Source of the DNA: Lachnospiraceae bacterium
GTDB taxonomy: Bacteria > Bacillota_A > Clostridia > Lachnospirales > Lachnospiraceae
NCBI GenBank assembly: GCA_017464045.1
Contig: JAFUEG010000110.1
Coordinates: 1-8,531 of the forward strand
Direction: 5' to 3'
DNA: 8,531 nucleotides
Part shown: piece after piece, positions 6,173-8,531 of the stretch
How the letters are laid out: each line of letters starts with the position of its first letter
How positions within the stretch are numbered: the first letter of the stretch is position 1
The notes under the pieces: generated by a model
Told to the model about the DNA's origin: nothing
Seen by the model: only the letters and a program-made list of their open reading frames with translations
Databases searched by the model: none
Made by a program: the position numbers and the translations under genes

Positions 6173-6244
6173 TTAAATCAAGCATACGACGGCAATATAC
6201 AAGCAAGTCATACTAAGAGCAAAAGCCGACGATATAAGTATCAT
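6173..6244 (-). CDS. Putative 23-residue hydrophobic peptide
   Basis: An ORF reading MILISSAFALSMTCLYIAVV and then CLI. It is hydrophobic from end to end with no charged residue, long enough for one membrane span. It sits in the gap between the 64-residue gene and the EVE-like gene. Purine-rich AGGGGAA lies directly before ATG 6244 (spacing is short for the nearest G run and long for a second one upstream, AAGGGG), so translation is uncertain. It resembles in size and nature the 29-residue peptide at the end of the operon. Confidence 0.35.
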   Translation of the reverse strand: MILISSAFALSMTCLYIAVVCLI

Positions 6245-6270
6245 TTCCCCTATTATCCCCTTCTATTTTA

Positions 6271-6465
6271 TTATTCTTTGTCCCTTTCAATGAGGTTATC
6301 AAACACCTCCACGGCGGAGTTAAAGGTAATGACTTCGCCGTCTGATAATGCGTATCTGTCTTTATAATCCGGCCGGACGTCTTCTAATACATTCCGGCAT
6401 AGATTAAGCGCCGCAAATTCGCGTGTAGACAGGTTTTTATGTGTATAAACGTGGATCTCTTTCAT
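6271..6465 (-). CDS. Hypothetical protein, 64 residues
   Basis: MKEIHVYTHKNLSTREFAAL opens a small soluble protein that ends VEVFDNLIERDKE. I do not recognise a family. It shows a short strand, then a helical part (NLCRNVLEDV), then a strand/helix end, with no metal motif. The start is ATG 6465, because GAGG, which overlaps the stop of the preceding gene, lies 7 bases upstream; the TTG at 6471 would sit only 1-2 bases from it. The gap to the upstream gene is 9 bases, so translation is probably coupled to it. Confidence 0.65.
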   Translation of the reverse strand: MKEIHVYTHKNLSTREFAALNLCRNVLEDVRPDYKDRYALSDGEVITFNSAVEVFDNLIERDKE

Positions 6466-6474
6466 AAACAAACC

Positions 6475-8232
6475 TCAAATCTTTTCTTTGTAGTGTTTTG
6501 AAACATTAACAATCTGGCGCTTCCCGGAAGGATTCAGCCCGTAAAGAGGACTTATCTGAGGGTCAAGCTTGTCATACATGAGCCTGCTGCCATCGGGGTG
6601 TATCCATTCAAGGACAGGACAGATATCAATAAAAACTATGTTTAAATCAGAATTAGGTCGCACATTGCGTGACATATCCAAAAGGTCATAGAAATACTTG
6701 GCTTCTTTCTGATTCCGTACAAGGCATACAATAAGTACACCTTGAGAGCCGGTCCGCTTTTGATTAAAACACTCCATAGCGGCTTTAAGCCGCACCGCAG
6801 CTGACAGGTCATAAGCAAGGTTCTCGACAAATATAACCCACCTTGGACTTTCATAGCCATTTCGCATATCGAAAACGTTAATAGGAGCATCAGACCGCTT
6901 TAGCGGGCTGTTTGCCGTAATAACATAATCAGCTCTATAGGAAGTAACATCGATGTTAGGGATATACTGCTCTATAGTACGTTCCATTATCTCTTTGATA
7001 CCGGTTTTTTCATAAAAAGCAAAGAAATATACCTTATCGATCATATAAGTAGGCCCTATAAACAGCCTAAAGCCATACAAATAATACTGTATATCCGGAG
7101 CAACATTATCCCGGGTAGAAGATGAGTGAATGCCATCCGCAAGGATGGCTTCAAGAAGAGCATTCCTTTTTTTCGTACAGAACTCTTCCTGATGTTTTGC
7201 ATACTCATAACAATAAATACTGCTTCTGTATCCCTTAAGTTCCTTAAGATGATCTTCTATAAGCCCATCAAAAGATAATAACCCCGGTCTTTCCTCTGTT
7301 GTATCTTCAAATTGTGTATATCCTACATCATCACAATCTCTATAAAGTTCTTCTACAAGTTCTGTAAGAGAAGAATGTGGTATCTCGCCTGCTGCAATCT
7401 TTCTATACAGATCATCAAACTGTAATACACCCTTTCTCTTTATTTCCGGATGTATCTTAAACAGTTCTACAGCTGCTTTTAAGTGTTTTATTGAAAACCT
7501 TACATTCTTTCCGTGTCTTATATAATTAGGATCCATAGGATTCACAAATGGTTCCTTTATTGAAAGAACTACAAATGAGTTATTCTTTGCAAGGTTAAAT
7601 CCCTGGTATCCGTATATCTTAAATTTATCCCTTAATACTCCTATACTCTCTGTATCTCTATCTTCTTCTATATACACTGTATCCCCATCTACCAAGGCAG
7701 TACCGTCTATACGCAGGCTATCATCACTTACTCTTGTTACTGCTTTACCATTATCGAACAACAGTTCGCTATAAAGGCCTCTGATAGATGGAACATACGG
7801 ACAGGCTATCATTGCCATAAAGTTCCAGCTCATTCCATAGTCATGACAGGCATACTTATCTGAGGGTTTCTTATAGTTCCGTAGATCAGGAAGATATTTT
7901 TCTTTTACATACTTAAAACCATCCTTACTTAATGAAAACAAAACTGATGTTCGCCCATCAAATACTTCTTTATTCTTGTGATACAGTGTAACCCTTACCA
8001 TCTTTCCTTCGGATGTCAGAGATGCCAGCTGCTTAAAAGCGTAGTTGTAGCTCACGAAAGGAAACAGCGTTGATACTTCCTCCGGTGAGATAAGGCCGCA
8101 AAGCGCGGAAAGGATTAGTAAGCAGTCGGAATTTTTTACTCCTTTGAATTCCTTTTCAAGATGTCCTTGCAAAACTTCCTTTAAGGTCGCACCCTGCGAA
8201 TATGTGATTGGCTTATAATATTTTTCGTTCAT
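6475..8232 (-). CDS. Large winged-helix protein resembling the replication-relaxation family
   Basis: A protein of 585 residues from ATG 8232 (596 from TTG 8265). In the longer numbering, residues 46-124 look like a winged helix (LLILSALCGLISPEEVSTLF ... FSLSKDGFKYVKEKY). Residues 184-236 hold the pattern of the replication-relaxation (Replic_Relax) fold: RIDG with D187, then DTVYIEEDRDTES with E200/E201/D202, a helix with LRDKFKIYGYQ, and FVVLSI. This is reminiscent of PD-(D/E)XK nuclease cores. A second similar pattern (WVIFVENLAYDLSAAVRLKA ... GVLIVCLV, about 476-516) suggests a duplicated, possibly inactive core. In this family such proteins accompany conjugative plasmids and elements. 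Neither start has a clear ribosome binding site; TTG 8265 lies within a TTGACA. It leads the operon as visible here. The family call is a pattern judgement. Confidence 0.6.
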   Translation of the reverse strand: MNEKYYKPITYSQGATLKEVLQGHLEKEFKGVKNSDCLLILSALCGLISPEEVSTLFPFVSYNYAFKQLASLTSEGKMVRVTLYHKNKEVFDGRTSVLFSLSKDGFKYVKEKYLPDLRNYKKPSDKYACHDYGMSWNFMAMIACPYVPSIRGLYSELLFDNGKAVTRVSDDSLRIDGTALVDGDTVYIEEDRDTESIGVLRDKFKIYGYQGFNLAKNNSFVVLSIKEPFVNPMDPNYIRHGKNVRFSIKHLKAAVELFKIHPEIKRKGVLQFDDLYRKIAAGEIPHSSLTELVEELYRDCDDVGYTQFEDTTEERPGLLSFDGLIEDHLKELKGYRSSIYCYEYAKHQEEFCTKKRNALLEAILADGIHSSSTRDNVAPDIQYYLYGFRLFIGPTYMIDKVYFFAFYEKTGIKEIMERTIEQYIPNIDVTSYRADYVITANSPLKRSDAPINVFDMRNGYESPRWVIFVENLAYDLSAAVRLKAAMECFNQKRTGSQGVLIVCLVRNQKEAKYFYDLLDMSRNVRPNSDLNIVFIDICPVLEWIHPDGSRLMYDKLDPQISPLYGLNPSGKRQIVNVSKHYKEKI

Positions 8233-8258
8233 TCTTGGCAAGTAGGAGAAAGGATTAG

Positions 8259-8438
8259 ATGTCAATTTATAATGGGGGCAGATTAATGGGGCAGGAGATA
8301 TAATTCGTCATTGTCTTGACTTGGTTTATCCTTGCGGTTAATAGCAGTATTCGCATTTTACTCATTCTCCGATTTGACACCCGTTTTTTATCTTTAAGCT
8401 ATCCGATTATCTGTTAATAATTACTTCCAAATTGACAT
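8259..8438. repeat. Inverted 10-bp repeat and tandem G-rich repeat around the relaxation-like gene's upstream region
   Basis: ATGTCAATTT at 8259-8268 recurs as its reverse complement AAATTGACAT at 8429-8438, just inside the two flanking genes. Between them, AATGGGGGCAG (8271-8281) is repeated as AATGGGGCAG (8285-8294). The 173-base gap (8266-8438) is AT-rich with several TTGACA-like boxes. I see no gene, no clear terminator and no convincing -35/-10 pair, although it is the natural site for a promoter of the operon to its left. Confidence 0.35.
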
Positions 8439-8531
8439 TTATTCCTTTACTTTATCTTCCTCATCTTTATCTAATTCAAGTTCTTTTTCTGTCTGTTTCG
8501 CTTTAACAGCTGTTGCTTCGTCCTGCCTAAA
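8439..8531 (-). CDS. C-terminal tail of a protein truncated by the window edge
   Basis: The frame is open from the right edge and ends at TAA 8439-8441, giving 30 residues, FRQDEATAVKAKQTEKELEL followed by DKDEEDKVKE. The tail is highly charged and probably helical or disordered, as found at the ends of many element-encoded proteins. The family cannot be told. It runs in the same direction as the operon to its left, from which it is separated by about 170-200 bases. Confidence 0.6.
   Translation of the reverse strand, partial: FRQDEATAVKAKQTEKELELDKDEEDKVKE

Noticed and set aside
6149..6182. Terminator at the T run (- strand) after the 23-residue ORF
   Set aside because: There is a run of seven T, but no stable GC-rich hairpin precedes it.
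7673..7692. TATACACTGTAT-like motif also seen near 3211
   Set aside because: Both copies lie inside coding sequence and are AT-rich; the match is likely chance.
8233..8265. TTG 8265 as start of the large winged-helix protein
   Set aside because: No ribosome binding site precedes it (a C-rich run lies upstream) and the TTG is part of a TTGACA. ATG 8232 is preferred, though it too has a weak upstream site, so the matter stays open.

Overview
The window looks like a low-to-moderate GC Firmicute, most likely a motile clostridium of the Lachnospiraceae type. The evidence is a YvyF-like flagellar-region protein, AGGAGG-type ribosome binding sites, a mix of ATG, GTG and TTG starts, and the tail of an Rpn/PDDEXK-type protein. 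The assignment rests on gene content and style only; no rRNA or other marker is present.

The left part (1-1490) reads on the + strand. It holds a two-domain response-regulator-like protein, then after a 1-base gap a YvyF-like zinc-ribbon/HTH protein, then a 61-residue ORF that looks like the stranded 3' end of an Rpn-family nuclease/transposase. A strong hairpin terminator follows. In Bacillus and many clostridia yvyF leads into flgM/flgN/flgK; here that continuation is missing.

Everything from 1499 to the right edge reads on the - strand and looks like accessory or mobile-element cargo. In transcription order it runs: the C-terminal tail of an unknown charged protein (8439-8531), a large winged-helix protein resembling the replication-relaxation family, a 64-residue unknown, a 23-residue hydrophobic peptide, an EVE/PUA-like domain protein, a VanX-type D-Ala-D-Ala dipeptidase, a 147-residue unknown, an overlapping Cys-rich small ORF, an 81-residue zinc-finger-like protein, a 29-residue membrane peptide, a hairpin terminator, and a type IA topoisomerase (topoisomerase III) with its own leader. 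From 8232 to 4094 the genes overlap or lie within 70 bases of each other, several with stop/start overlaps, so they probably form one transcription unit ending at the terminator at 4065-4100.

Topoisomerase III plus a relaxation-type protein is a combination often found on conjugative elements and large plasmids, so I infer an integrative/conjugative element or megaplasmid segment. No relaxase, integrase, T4SS gene or att site is visible here to prove it. The most unusual points are the cryptic tiny ORFs packed into the operon, a stand-alone EVE-like reader beside a lone VanX-like peptidase, the altered TOPRIM motif of the topoisomerase, the pseudo-receiver/receiver tandem, and the repeat-rich topoisomerase leader.
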